A stretch of 64,000 bases of DNA, taken from assembly GCF_032484785.1 (NCBI RefSeq), contig NZ_JAUETR010000001.1, positions 434,001-498,000 on the forward strand. Reading direction: 5' to 3'. This document shows positions 53,212 through 62,489 of this stretch, one piece after another (within the stretch, counting starts at the first letter, position 1; each line of letters starts with the position of its first letter). Made by a program: the position numbers and the translations under genes. Under the pieces are notes generated by a model. The model made no database searches. It was not told the origin of the DNA and was given only the letters and a program-made list of their open reading frames with translations. The stretch comes from Bradyrhizobium sp. SZCCHNS1050. Lineage in GTDB: Bacteria; Pseudomonadota; Alphaproteobacteria; Rhizobiales; Xanthobacteraceae.

Positions 53212-54204
53212 TCACGTCTTCCTTGCGTTCCGCAACGTCTCCGAGGGCAACTCACCCATCATCTGACGGTACTCGCTGGCAAAGCGGCCCAGATTGCCAA
53301 AGCCGCATTTGAAGGCGACCGACACGACGCTTGTGTTGGCATCGGGCCGTCGCAAAAGTTCGGATGCCCGCTGAAGTCGGACGCGCTTGGCAAACTGGCC
53401 GGGTGATCCGCGTCCCGACTCCGAGAACTCGCGGAAAATCGACCGGACGCTGACCCCCGCGATCGCGGCAATCTTCTCGAGGTCCAGAGGCTCGTCCCAA
53501 TGTGCCTCGATATAGGACTCGACGGTATCGACAACCATACGGTTGACTCGCTGGGGCGCATTCAGCAGGCGGCTGCTAAAGCTGTGCCGATTTGCAAGCA
53601 GGAGCCGGATCATCAAGCTCCGCTCGAGCTCTGCGATGGCTATCGGCGAGTAGTCCGCTCCGAACATCTGCAACTCACCGGCAAGCCTGAAAACGTCCTG
53701 GCGGACGAGAGCCATGACAGCAGGATCGGTTGGGCCTTCGTCAAAGGTCAGATTCGTATCTCTGTCATCGCCGAGCATGGCTCTCAACAGCTGGTGCAAA
53801 GGCGCGCTTTCGACCCTGACCACCAGTTGGCAGTAGCCGGCAGGAAATTCGAGATCCAGTCTTGAATCCCCGGATATCAGGGGACTCCAGGCGACGATCG
53901 CCTGGTGGCCTCGCGCAGTCCTGTATCCGGCAGTGCCCTGGATCGAGAAGAACTGTCTGTAGATCGTCGATTCCGGAAACGACACCGACGCCGCGCCCGC
54001 ATATGAGCAGAACGCCAGCCCCGCGGTGCTGAGCCGCGCAAGATTGGCCTCGATGCCGAAGCTGGAGTCGGAGCTGTCGAAACGATCGACGGCGTAGATG
54101 CTGAACAAGCGATCGCGCGCGAACTCGCGATCACGCGAGCGAAACAGCGGATATCGATCGAGATATGAGATTTGACCCAAACAGCTCCTCCGCCCGATCG
54201 GCAT
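53212..54204 (-). CDS. AraC-family transcriptional regulator
   Basis: 330 residues from ATG 54204, preceded by AGGTGG; the frame extends upstream but without family features. The N-terminal AraC-binding-like domain (about residues 30-190) senses an unknown ligand. The C-terminal double helix-turn-helix is LDLEKIAAIAGVSVRSIFRE and RLQRASELLRRPDANTSVVS, then VAFKCGFGNLGRFASEYRQ. No target gene is next to it: AlaX is convergent and the chemoreceptor gene is about 470 bp away. Confidence 0.87.
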   Translation of the reverse strand: MPIGRRSCLGQISYLDRYPLFRSRDREFARDRLFSIYAVDRFDSSDSSFGIEANLARLSTAGLAFCSYAGAASVSFPESTIYRQFFSIQGTAGYRTARGHQAIVAWSPLISGDSRLDLEFPAGYCQLVVRVESAPLHQLLRAMLGDDRDTNLTFDEGPTDPAVMALVRQDVFRLAGELQMFGADYSPIAIAELERSLMIRLLLANRHSFSSRLLNAPQRVNRMVVDTVESYIEAHWDEPLDLEKIAAIAGVSVRSIFREFSESGRGSPGQFAKRVRLQRASELLRRPDANTSVVSVAFKCGFGNLGRFASEYRQMMGELPSETLRNARKT

Positions 54205-54674
54205 CACCACCTGGTCAACCCTCGTGCAATCGTCAGGCGCGTGAGCACAAGGCCGTGCGTTAGGACACGTGGCAAGCACGAATTTCGTTCAGTTCCACAG
54301 TTCGGACAACGTCCCGGCGCGAGGGGGCGTACGATTTTCGCGGTGATAACCGAACACCCCGTATTGTTACGGACAGAATGCTGCCTCGCGGGGCTGGCCG
54401 TGGTCTGCGCCGGGTCGTCCAATGGCTCGCTCGGAACAACGGCGTACCAAGCGGCCAAATGCGATGGGTATCGGGGTCATCGGAGCGGCAGCATACGGCC
54501 GATCTGTCGGGGATCGGACAAATACTTGGATAATTCGATTCAACTACGATCCGCTCACTCTGGACCAGAGTCGGGCCTCGCGGCGGCGTTTGGCCCCAGC
54601 GAACCAAGGTCCTGGAAATCGACAGACGTGCATGTGCCGAAACCCCGGCAGAGCAGACCTAGAGAGGAAAGAGA
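54205..54674. other. Intergenic region between the AraC regulator and the chemoreceptor
   Basis: About 470 bp with no supported gene. Open frames here are short and lack ribosome-binding sites. It should contain the promoters of both divergent genes, but none could be fixed by eye. Confidence 0.35.
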
Positions 54675-56360
54675 ATGTTCGGCCGCAGACACGCCAAGGG
54701 TGACGCACAGGCCATGCTCGACGCGATCAGCCGCTCGCAGGCCGTGATCGAGTTCAACATGGACGGCACGATCATCACGGCAAACAAGAACTTCCTCGAT
54801 ACGCTCGGATACCGGCTGGATGAGATCCAGGGCAAGCATCACAGCATGTTCGTGGCGCCGGCCGAGCGGGACAGCGCGGCCTATCGCGAATTCTGGGCGG
54901 CTCTCAACCGCGGCGAATTCCAGGCCGCAGAATTCAAGCGGATCACCAAAGGCGGCGGCGAGGTCTGGATCGAGGCGTCCTACAATCCGGTTCTCGACGG
55001 CAACCGCCGACCGGTGAAGGTGGTGAAGTTCGCGACCGACATTACCGCGAAAAAGCTGCGCAGCATGGCGGACGGCTCCAAGATCGCTGCCATCGATCGC
55101 GCCCAGGCCGTGATCGAGTTCAAGCTGGACGGAACGGTCGTGACGGCGAACCAGAACTTTTGCGACGTTCTGGGTTATCGGCTCGACGAGATCCAGGGCC
55201 GGCATCACAGCATGTTCGTCGAGCCGTCACAGCGCGACAGCGCGGCGTATCGCGAGTTCTGGACGGCCCTCAATCGCGGCGAATATCAAGGCGGCGAATA
55301 CAAGCGCATCGGCAAGGGAGGCAAGGAGGCCTGGATTCTCGCCACCTACAATCCCATGCTCGATACCGCCGGCAAGCCGTTCGGCGTGGTCAAGTTCGCG
55401 ACCGACGTCACCGCGCAGAAGCTCAGGAACGCGGATCTGGCCGGCCAGATCGATGCGATCGGCAAGTCGCAGGCTGTGATCGAGTTCAACATGGACGGCA
55501 CGATCATCACCGCGAACGACAATTTCCTGCATGTGCTCGGCTACACCCTGGCCGAGGTCAAAGGCAAACATCATAGCATGTTCGTGGAGCCTTCGGAGCG
55601 CGATGGTGCCGCATATCGCGAGTTTTGGGCCGACCTGAACCGGGGGCAGTATCAGGCGGCGGAATACAAACGCATCGGCAAGGGCGGCAAGGAGGTCTAC
55701 ATCCAGGCCTCGTACAATCCGATCCTCGATCTCAACGGCAAGCCGTTCAAGGTCGTGAAGTATGCGACCGACGTCACCAGGCAGGTGCTGGTGCGCATAG
55801 GCAACGAGCGCGTCCGTGCGATGATGGAATCCGTCGCAGCAGGCTCCGAGGAGTTGAACGCGTCTGTGCGGGAGATTTCCGAAGCCATGACCAAGTCCCG
55901 CGAGACGGCGATGGGCGCCGTCGGTCAGGTAGCATCCGCCGACGGCCAGGCGCAGCGGCTGTCCGAAGCCACGCAGGCGATGAGCGGCATCGTCGAGATG
56001 ATCAACAACATCACCGGGCAGATCAACCTGCTCGCGCTCAACGCCACCATCGAATCCGCCCGCGCCGGCGAAGCCGGGCGTGGCTTTGCGGTCGTCGCCG
56101 CCGAGGTCAAGAACCTCGCCAACCAGGCCAAGCAGGCCACCGACAAGATCGCCCAGGAAATCGAGAACCTCAACGGCATCTCGGGCGACGTCGTGACGGC
56201 GCTCAACTCGATCAAGCAGGCGATCAACAGCGTCAGCGAATACGTCACCTCGACGGCGGCGGCGGTGGAAGAGCAGAGCACGGTGACGAACGAGATGTCG
56301 TCCAGCATGGCCCGCGCCGCAGCCGAAGCTCAGGCCTTGGCCGCCCGGACCGCGGCTTAG
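54675..56360 (+). CDS. Cytoplasmic methyl-accepting chemotaxis-type protein with three PAS domains
   Basis: 561 residues with AGGAAAGAG before the ATG. Three PAS repeats of about 122 residues follow each other (about 15-135, 137-257, 259-379), each with IEF(N/K)(M/L)DGTxxTAN, [14 protein letters not shown] and KVVK(F/Y)ATDxT. The signalling domain (about 385-555) has the methyl-accepting hairpin [20 protein letters not shown] and [17 protein letters not shown]. No membrane segment, HAMP domain or periplasmic part is present, so it senses an internal cue, perhaps with heme or flavin. The neighbours are not chemotaxis genes. Confidence 0.92.
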   Translation: MFGRRHAKGDAQAMLDAISRSQAVIEFNMDGTIITANKNFLDTLGYRLDEIQGKHHSMFVAPAERDSAAYREFWAALNRGEFQAAEFKRITKGGGEVWIEASYNPVLDGNRRPVKVVKFATDITAKKLRSMADGSKIAAIDRAQAVIEFKLDGTVVTANQNFCDVLGYRLDEIQGRHHSMFVEPSQRDSAAYREFWTALNRGEYQGGEYKRIGKGGKEAWILATYNPMLDTAGKPFGVVKFATDVTAQKLRNADLAGQIDAIGKSQAVIEFNMDGTIITANDNFLHVLGYTLAEVKGKHHSMFVEPSERDGAAYREFWADLNRGQYQAAEYKRIGKGGKEVYIQASYNPILDLNGKPFKVVKYATDVTRQVLVRIGNERVRAMMESVAAGSEELNASVREISEAMTKSRETAMGAVGQVASADGQAQRLSEATQAMSGIVEMINNITGQINLLALNATIESARAGEAGRGFAVVAAEVKNLANQAKQATDKIAQEIENLNGISGDVVTALNSIKQAINSVSEYVTSTAAAVEEQSTVTNEMSSSMARAAAEAQALAARTAA

Positions 56361-56452
56361 CTGCGCGCGACCAGGGCGGCGGAGCCCGGCGGGCCGCCGC
56401 CCCATAAGCGATCGAATGCGGGCGTTCACCAGAAGGCGCTGACGAGAAGACC

Positions 56453-56707
56453 GTGGCCGACATCATTCATTTTCCTGCTCCCGATTCCTCGCGATTCGTC
56501 GAACAGCACGCCGTGGCGGCTTGTCGGGCACTCCTGCGTCCCCAGACCGAACGCCTCCAGCAAGAGTTGCAGCAGTGGCGCAACGCCTTGGATGAGTTGG
56601 ATCAGCACATCGGCGCGGACCCGTCATTCGCCGCGCTGCTGTCTGAGAGCGCAAAGGTGCGCGCGCTCATCTCCGCTGCCGAAAGCGCGCTGGACGCAAT
56701 CTTCTGA
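56453..56707 (+). CDS. Small helical protein of unknown function
   Basis: 84 residues from a GTG start with GAGAAG upstream. The middle, LRPQTERLQQELQQWRNALD, is a likely coiled coil; there is no signal peptide or membrane segment. It lies 92 bp after the chemoreceptor on the same strand and may be co-transcribed. I do not recognise the family. Confidence 0.55.
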   Translation: MADIIHFPAPDSSRFVEQHAVAACRALLRPQTERLQQELQQWRNALDELDQHIGADPSFAALLSESAKVRALISAAESALDAIF

Positions 56708-56819
56708 GACCAGGCGGTGATCGCCGCGGCACGGCTGACGGTTGCGCGGCGACGCGCACCGCCAGGATTGCCGCCAACAAGCCAGCGGGACGACAGCAGT
56801 CCCAGTCGCCGCCGCAAGG

Positions 56820-57356
56820 TCACGGCCGATGCAAGATCACGTCGAATCCTTCCTCCGGGGTCGGCGCCACGAAGTATGAAGTGAACAGGTCGAACTCCTC
56901 GTCGGTCACGGTGAAGGCGTGGCGGCCTTCCGCGTTGCGGGCGCGCAGCCGCGCCTTGCAGACCTCGTCGGGCACGTCGAGATGGTGCAACTGGTGCGGC
57001 ACGCCGGCGGCTTCGAACAGACCGCGCATCCAGGCGCGGCTCGCCGGCGTGTTGGCGGGGAAGTCGAGCACGACCGAAACGCCGGCCCGCAACAGCGCGA
57101 CGACGTGCGGCCCCATCACGCTGCGCAGCCGTGACGAATTGCGCACGTAGTCCGCCAGGCTGCTCTGCTCGCCGGGATAGAGCCGCGACAGCCAGTCGTC
57201 CTCGGCGACCACGACGGTGGCCGGGCGATGGCCGAGCTCCGCGGTGAGCGTCGATTTGCCGGCAGCGATCTTGCCGCACACGAGGTGCAGCGTCGGTTGG
57301 TTGGGAGACACGGATACAGACCTCGCATACGGCGCCGCTTCGGGCGCCAAGAGCAT
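56820..57356 (-). CDS. P-loop kinase-like protein (AAA_33 / zeta-toxin-like fold)
   Basis: 178 residues from ATG 57356; a GTG about 15 codons downstream would give a shorter protein, and the first 15 residues look non-conserved. Walker A is LVCGKIAAGKSTLTAEL (about residues 25-41), a second strand VVVAEDDWLSRLYPGE carries the acidic pair, VSVVLDFPANTPASRAWMR resembles the substrate segment, and VCKARLRARNAEGRHAF the lid. Relatives phosphorylate small molecules; there is no antitoxin gene next to it, so a toxin is unlikely. Confidence 0.75.
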   Translation of the reverse strand: MLLAPEAAPYARSVSVSPNQPTLHLVCGKIAAGKSTLTAELGHRPATVVVAEDDWLSRLYPGEQSSLADYVRNSSRLRSVMGPHVVALLRAGVSVVLDFPANTPASRAWMRGLFEAAGVPHQLHHLDVPDEVCKARLRARNAEGRHAFTVTDEEFDLFTSYFVAPTPEEGFDVILHRP

Positions 57357-57777
57357 TCACAGGCAATTCTCGCAGGCGGAAGCGCCCGGCCCGACGGATC
57401 AGGCCGGGTCGGTAATTCGGCTGCTGACGGCAGCGCCTGCGATGCGAATGCGGAAGGTCATGAGGATATATTTGACAGATGTCGCTGACGGCGTCCAGGC
57501 CCGGCCGTCATCCGTTGCGAGACCGCACCGCGATTGAGTTCGACTCGCAAGAATGGCCCGCGCGCATTTCAGTCGCACCGGCCGCTCGCGAATGAGTTGA
57601 AGTCACTTCACTGTGGCCGAATTGATCCACTGCGACGGGAGTCGAGCCGGCCGCGTGTCGTCCATTGCCAACCGGATGTCCGCTCCTGTAGGTAGTTGCG
57701 AGGGACGGGGGCGTCAGTCGGTGGCTCGTCAAGGGCGTCAACTACAAGGCATCGCATCAGCACGACGTGAGGCGCGC
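57357..57777. other. Intergenic region upstream of the copper gene group
   Basis: About 420 bp in which I see no gene. The right half should contain the promoter of the DUF2946-like gene. No riboswitch or clear metal-regulator site was recognised. Confidence 0.35.
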
Positions 57778-58158
57778 ATGCGCTCGGCGCGGCGGCGCGC
57801 AGCGCTGTCGCGGCTCGGCGGCGCTCTCGTCTGGTTCGCGGCATGGGCCCTGATCTTCCAGTCCGCGCTGGCGCTCTCCGCGATGAGCGCTGCGGTTGCG
57901 GCCCCCGATGCCGTCGCCATCATCTGTCAGAGCTCCGCCGACGATCCAACGTCGGACGACATCGGCACTGCGGCCAAGCAATGCGCGAGTTGTCCGTTCT
58001 GTGCGCTCGGGCGCGGCGTCACTGTCCCGCACGTCCCCGCCGTGGCGCGGCCGATGCCGGTGGTCGTGGCGATCCTGATCGAGCGGACAGACCTCGTTGC
58101 GGCGCCTCGGCCTGCGCTCGAACTGCCGGTCGCTCGCGGACCACCGGCGGCCCTCTAG
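57778..58158 (+). CDS. DUF2946-like protein with a CxxC-type motif
   Basis: 126 residues from ATG 57778, with GAGG 5 bases upstream. An N-terminal hydrophobic segment LGGALVWFAAWALIFQSALALS is a signal or anchor. Two-thirds along is KQCASCPFCALGRG, three cysteines in a short span that could bind a metal. Small proteins of this kind, many labelled DUF2946, are often next to TonB-dependent copper receptors. It is 179 bp upstream of such a receptor, in the same direction. The exact role is unknown. Confidence 0.68.
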   Translation: MRSARRRAALSRLGGALVWFAAWALIFQSALALSAMSAAVAAPDAVAIICQSSADDPTSDDIGTAAKQCASCPFCALGRGVTVPHVPAVARPMPVVVAILIERTDLVAAPRPALELPVARGPPAAL

Positions 58159-58337
58159 GCCGATACTCCAGACATCTCATCCCGTCACGATGCGGCCGGT
58201 CTCGTCCGCGCGCGCTGTGGGCTGCCGTCCGGCGGTCGCCGCAGCCGTGCCCGGAGCCGCCTCGTCGCGACATGTTCACGAGGCCACGGCGCGCTCGCAG
58301 CCGGGCGCCTCTCCCATTCCTATTCCGAGATCCCCTC

Positions 58338-60836
58338 ATGGACCATTGTTCGACACCCGTCCGGCGGCGGTTGCTCCGCTCAACCACCGTGCTCACATCG
58401 CCGGCGCTGCTGGCATTCGCCCTTTCGAGTCCCGTGCTCGCGCAGGACCCATCGCAGGCTCGCTCCGCCGCCACGCTGCCGCAGGTGACGGTCGCTGTCC
58501 CGAAGCCCCGGCCGGCCGCCCGAACGGCAGCCCGCCGCAGGGGCGCACATGCGGCGACCAATCCGGCCAGCGCGCCACCGCCGCAGGCGGCCTCATCCGA
58601 CGGCGTCGGCGCGCCTCCCGGCGCCACTTCGGTTGCACCGGATGACATCCTGGCGAAGCGGGCCACCACGAACGACACGGCTGCGCTGTTTGCGGATGTC
58701 CCCGGAGTCAGCCTCTATTCGGCCGGCGGGGTCTCCAGCCTGCCGGCGATCCATGGCCTCGCCGACGACCGCCTGCGCATCAAGGTCGACGGCATGGACA
58801 CCATCGCCTCGTGTCCCAATCACATGAACCCGGCGCTGTCCTATATCGATCCGGCCCAGGTCGCCGCGGCCAAGGTCTGGGCGGGCATCACGCCCGTGAG
58901 CGTCGGCGGCGACTCGATCGGCGGCACCGTCGCCGTCAGCTCGCCGGCGGCCCTGTTCGCGGCGCCGGGGCAGAGCCTGCTGACCAAAGGCAGCATCGGC
59001 ACCTTCTACCGCAGCAACGGCAACGTGCGCGGCGTCAACCTGTCGGCCACCATGGCCACCGAGAACTACAGCGTCAGCTACAGCGGCGCTGCGGTCAAGG
59101 CCGACAACTATACGGCCGGCGGCAACTTCAAGAACTTCACCCTGAGGAGTTCGATCACGCCGGTGCTTCCCCTCGATCAGGTCGGCTCGTCCGCCTACGA
59201 GACCAGGAATCATCTGATGGGCATCGCCTGGAGCAAGGACGGCCAGCTCATCGAGCTGAAGGCGGGGGTGCAGGAGGTGCCCTACCAGCTCTACCCGAAC
59301 CAGCGCATGGACATGCTGGGCAACGACGCCTACAGCCTCAACCTGCACCATCTCGGCCGGTTCGACTGGGGGGATCTGGACACCCGCCTCTATCACCAGT
59401 CCGTCGATCACTACATGGACTTCGGCGGCGATCGGCTGTTCTCGTATGGCACACTCAGCCCGCCGAACACGACGGGTGCGCGCTATCCGGTCAACGGCAT
59501 GCCGATGTATACGCACACCAAGACCAACGGCCTGACCTCCAAGGCCGACATCACGCTGTCGTCCCGCGACGTGGTCCGCGTCGGCGTCGACCTGCAGACC
59601 TACCGTCTCGACGACTGGTGGCCGCCGGCCCCCGATTGCGGCGTCGGCAACTGCATCGGCGGCATGGCGCCACTGACGTTCTGGAACATCAACGGCGGCA
59701 AGCGCGACCGGGCCGGCGTGTTCAGCGAGTGGGAGGCGAAGTGGAGCCCGTCCTGGCTGTCGCTGCTGGGCGTGCGGTTCGAACGCGTCGAGACCGACAC
59801 CGGACCGGTCGTCGGCTACAACACCAGCACCACGCCGCTGACATCGGGATTCATGTCCGGCATGTACGAGACGAGCTCTGTCGGCTCCCGCGCGGCGTTC
59901 AACGCCATGGATCGCTCGCGAAAGGACAACAATGTCGATCTGACGGCGCTGTTCCGGAACACGCCGAGCGCCCATCTCACCTTCGAGTTCGGCGCGATGC
60001 AGAAGACCCGCTCGCCGAATCTCTACGAGCGTTATTCCTGGTCGCGCAACACCATGGCGCTGGAGATGAACAACTTCGTCGGCGACGGCAACGGCTATCT
60101 CGGAAACCCCAATCTGAGACCCGAGGTCGCCCATACCGTGAGCTTCACCGGCGCCTGGCACAGCGCCGACCATGAGGCCGAGATCCGGCTCACGCCCTAC
60201 TACACCCATGTACGCGACTACATCGATGCGGTGCAGTGGAAGGCCGCCACCAACACCGCCGCCGTGCCTGCCGTCGCCAACCAGTTCGTGATCATGAAAT
60301 ACATGAACCAGCAGGCGCGGCTGTACGGGTTCGATCTGTCCGGCAAAGTGCCGCTGGGCACGACGTCGATCGGCGATTTCGGCCTGAAGGGAGTCCTGAG
60401 CTATACCAACGGCCGGAATCTCGACACCGGAAGCGGTCTCTACAACATCATGCCGGTCAACGGCAGGCTGACGCTCACGCACCGGCTCGACGGCTGGGAC
60501 AGCGGCCTCGAGCTGGTGATGGTAGGCCGCAAGTCCGACGTCTCCGTCGCGCGCAACGAGCTCAAGACCCCGGGCTACAGCCTGGTGAACCTGCGCAGCA
60601 ACTACACCTGGCAGAGGCTGCGCATCAGCTTCGGCGTCGAGAACCTGTTCAACAAGCTCTACTACCTGCCGCTCGGCGGCGCCTATATCGGCGAGGGCGC
60701 ATCGATGTCGTTCAACAAGGAGGCCGGCACCGTCGCTGCCACCGGCGGCGGCGTATCGGGCACCGCGACGATGTGGGGCACCGCCGTTCCCGGCCCCGGA
60801 CGTTCGTTCTATCTGGGTGCGAACCTGGAATTCTGA
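58338..60836 (+). CDS. TonB-dependent outer-membrane receptor, OprC-like (probable copper receptor)
   Basis: 832 residues from ATG 58338. A signal peptide ends near SSPVLAQDPSQ. A proline/alanine-rich linker precedes the plug domain (about residues 100-215; VPGVSLYSAGGVSSLPAIHG, GGDSIGGTVAVSSPAA), and the barrel ends in LGANLEF with terminal Phe. Cys159 and Met163 form a CxxxM (SCPNHMNP) and His292/Met294 an HxM (NHLMG), the same pair of motifs reported to bind copper in Pseudomonas OprC. The OprC assignment is by motif and context; other metals remain possible. Confidence 0.88.
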   Translation: MDHCSTPVRRRLLRSTTVLTSPALLAFALSSPVLAQDPSQARSAATLPQVTVAVPKPRPAARTAARRRGAHAATNPASAPPPQAASSDGVGAPPGATSVAPDDILAKRATTNDTAALFADVPGVSLYSAGGVSSLPAIHGLADDRLRIKVDGMDTIASCPNHMNPALSYIDPAQVAAAKVWAGITPVSVGGDSIGGTVAVSSPAALFAAPGQSLLTKGSIGTFYRSNGNVRGVNLSATMATENYSVSYSGAAVKADNYTAGGNFKNFTLRSSITPVLPLDQVGSSAYETRNHLMGIAWSKDGQLIELKAGVQEVPYQLYPNQRMDMLGNDAYSLNLHHLGRFDWGDLDTRLYHQSVDHYMDFGGDRLFSYGTLSPPNTTGARYPVNGMPMYTHTKTNGLTSKADITLSSRDVVRVGVDLQTYRLDDWWPPAPDCGVGNCIGGMAPLTFWNINGGKRDRAGVFSEWEAKWSPSWLSLLGVRFERVETDTGPVVGYNTSTTPLTSGFMSGMYETSSVGSRAAFNAMDRSRKDNNVDLTALFRNTPSAHLTFEFGAMQKTRSPNLYERYSWSRNTMALEMNNFVGDGNGYLGNPNLRPEVAHTVSFTGAWHSADHEAEIRLTPYYTHVRDYIDAVQWKAATNTAAVPAVANQFVIMKYMNQQARLYGFDLSGKVPLGTTSIGDFGLKGVLSYTNGRNLDTGSGLYNIMPVNGRLTLTHRLDGWDSGLELVMVGRKSDVSVARNELKTPGYSLVNLRSNYTWQRLRISFGVENLFNKLYYLPLGGAYIGEGASMSFNKEAGTVAATGGGVSGTATMWGTAVPGPGRSFYLGANLEF

Positions 60837-60850
60837 CGCCGGCATTCGTA

Positions 60851-60884
60851 TCTCGCCCTGTCCCGCCAGCGGGACAGGGCGAGA
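60851..60884. terminator. Perfect 16-bp inverted repeat after the TonB receptor
   Basis: TCTCGCCCTGTCCCGC and GCGGGACAGGGCGAGA are separated by CA only, 14 bp after the receptor stop. The stem is very strong but there is no T tract, so it may act as a terminator or stabilise the 3' end. Confidence 0.65.
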
Positions 60885-61104
60885 GCGGGCGCCAGACGAC
60901 CACGGCGTCGCGACGAGCGGCACGAGCGAGACGTAACGTCGCGCATCACGCCGTCTGCGTTTCTCGGCCGAAATCGCGGCTCTCACGAACTTGGAAAAGC
61001 TCTAAGAGCGATTCCAGCCGCCGCTCCGTTGACACATCGGGGCGGTTGCCGTCTCCACTGATCCCACGATGCATCGTATTTGAATTTGCTCATTGGAGGG
61101 ATTG

Positions 61105-61383
61105 ATGAGACTGACCATCGCGGCCGTGCTCGGTGCCGCACTCGCCGGCTTCGCCATCTCGCCGGCTCTGGCCGACGGCTACAAGGACTGCACCAAGCTC
61201 GACAAGGCCCAGTGGAAGCCGGCCGCCGAGGCGGAAGCCAAGGCCAAGGAAGCGGGCTACGAGGTGCGCCGCTCGAAGATCGAAGGCTCCTGCTACGAGG
61301 TCTACGGCGTCAAGGGCGGCAAGCTCCATGAGCTGTTCTACAGCCCGGAGGATCTCAGCCTGAAGCACACGATCGCCAAGTAG
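61105..61383 (+). CDS. Small exported PepSY-like protein
   Basis: 92 residues from ATG 61105 with GGAGGG 6 bases upstream. The signal peptide RLTIAAVLGAALAGFAIS ends at PALADGYK. The rest, EAEAKAKEAGYEVRRSKIEG then SCYEVYGVKGGKLHELFY, has the alpha/beta pattern of PepSY domains and two cysteines. Such proteins are often encoded next to b-type cytochromes and are thought to sit in the periplasm. It is 47 bp upstream of the cytochrome gene. Confidence 0.78.
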   Translation: MRLTIAAVLGAALAGFAISPALADGYKDCTKLDKAQWKPAAEAEAKAKEAGYEVRRSKIEGSCYEVYGVKGGKLHELFYSPEDLSLKHTIAK

Positions 61384-61430
61384 TTGGCGCAAGCGTCGTC
61401 CAGCGTGCTGGATGACGTGACGTGAGAGCC

Positions 61431-62006
61431 ATGCACGGCACAGCCCCCCGAGCCAGCCTGAAACGCCAGGACACCGCCGACACCGTGCAGGTCTGGGACC
61501 TGCCGCTGCGGCTGTGGCACTGGATGCTGGCCGTGCTGGTGCTCATCGCCTGGGTGACGCCGAACGTCCATGACGGCCTGCACCGGATCGCGGGCTACGC
61601 GATCCTCGGCTTGCTCGCCTTTCGCCTGATCTGGGGCATTATCGGTACGCGCCATTCGCGCTTCCGCAGTCTCAAGCTCCGGCTGCGCGCGACGCCGGCC
61701 TACCTGTGGAATCTGCGGCGCGGCAAGACCGGGCGCTATCTCGGGCTGAATCCCGCGGGCACGGCGATGCAGCTCGCACTGCTGCTTCTGCTCATCGTCT
61801 CCGCGATGACCGGCGCGATGCAGGTGACCGTGCGCTTCTTCGGCATCTGGTGGGTCGAGGACACCCACGAGGTGACGTCATATCTCCTGATCCCGCTGGT
61901 GGTGCTGCATGTCGCCGGCGTCGTGCTGGTGAGCCGCCTGCAGCGCGAGAATCTCGCCCGCGCCATGCTGACGGGGCGCAAGCTGCTGCGGCGCGGCTCG
62001 CGCTGA
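61431..62006 (+). CDS. Cytochrome b561-like membrane protein
   Basis: 191 residues from ATG 61431 (GTG 61422 is in frame). Four membrane helices carry the heme-ligand histidines: DLPLRLWHWMLAVLVLIAW, VHDGLHRIAGYAILGLLAF, ALLLLLIVSAMTGAMQ and VTSYLLIPLVVLHVAGVVL. It belongs to the bacterial cytochrome b561/Ni-hydrogenase b-type group, which passes electrons across the inner membrane. Together with the PepSY-like protein and the metal receptor it could reduce an imported metal, for instance Cu(II) to Cu(I). Confidence 0.85.
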   Translation: MHGTAPRASLKRQDTADTVQVWDLPLRLWHWMLAVLVLIAWVTPNVHDGLHRIAGYAILGLLAFRLIWGIIGTRHSRFRSLKLRLRATPAYLWNLRRGKTGRYLGLNPAGTAMQLALLLLLIVSAMTGAMQVTVRFFGIWWVEDTHEVTSYLLIPLVVLHVAGVVLVSRLQRENLARAMLTGRKLLRRGSR

Positions 62007-62015
62007 CCGGGCGGC

Positions 62016-62195
62016 TCAGCCGCGCACGGCGTAGGGCGTCTGCGCCAGACGGTCGGCCCCCACGGCGAGATCGCGCTGCGCATCGGCCAGCGCCTTGCGT
62101 TCGCGCTTTTCCTCGGGCAGCGACCAGATCGAGTCCTCGGGCGCGTAGTCCCGGATCAACCTCGTGCCACCGACGATGATCTCGATGGTGCTCAT
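62016..62195 (-). CDS. 59-residue protein of unknown function
   Basis: Starts at the ATG complementary to 62193-62195, with GGAGC about 9 bases upstream, and reads MSTIEIIVGGTRLIRDYAPE and then SIWSLPEEKRERKALADAQR. It has no membrane segment or cysteine. It converges on the cytochrome gene, the stops being 9 bp apart. I do not recognise the family. Confidence 0.55.
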   Translation of the reverse strand: MSTIEIIVGGTRLIRDYAPEDSIWSLPEEKRERKALADAQRDLAVGADRLAQTPYAVRG

Positions 62196-62489
62196 GTAGC
62201 CAGCTCCACGAACGAGTTCCAAGAGAGTACGCGGCGCGGCTGGCGTTGGCAACCGAGCGTCGGCCGAAGGCCCTGCGGTCTCCGCCACCTGTCATCGCTG
62301 AACGATCGTTCGCAGCGAGTCGCGCCACACACGGAACTCACGATCGTTGCACGCAGGCCACAGTTCTCGCAAAAGCTGCGCGGGCGCGGAGATGCGTTAT
62401 TGCGCCGGGCCGTCTTGCGCCGAACAATCGCAGGTCTCGGATGCCTGACCGCCCCTCACCAGCAGGGGCTCGGATTTTGGGGAGGCCGG

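Noticed and set aside
56820..57356. Zeta toxin of a toxin-antitoxin pair
   Set aside because: P-loop kinase fold only; no epsilon-like antitoxin gene beside it.
58159..58337. Riboswitch before the TonB receptor
   Set aside because: No cobalamin-box or other recognised riboswitch consensus is visible in the 179-bp spacer.
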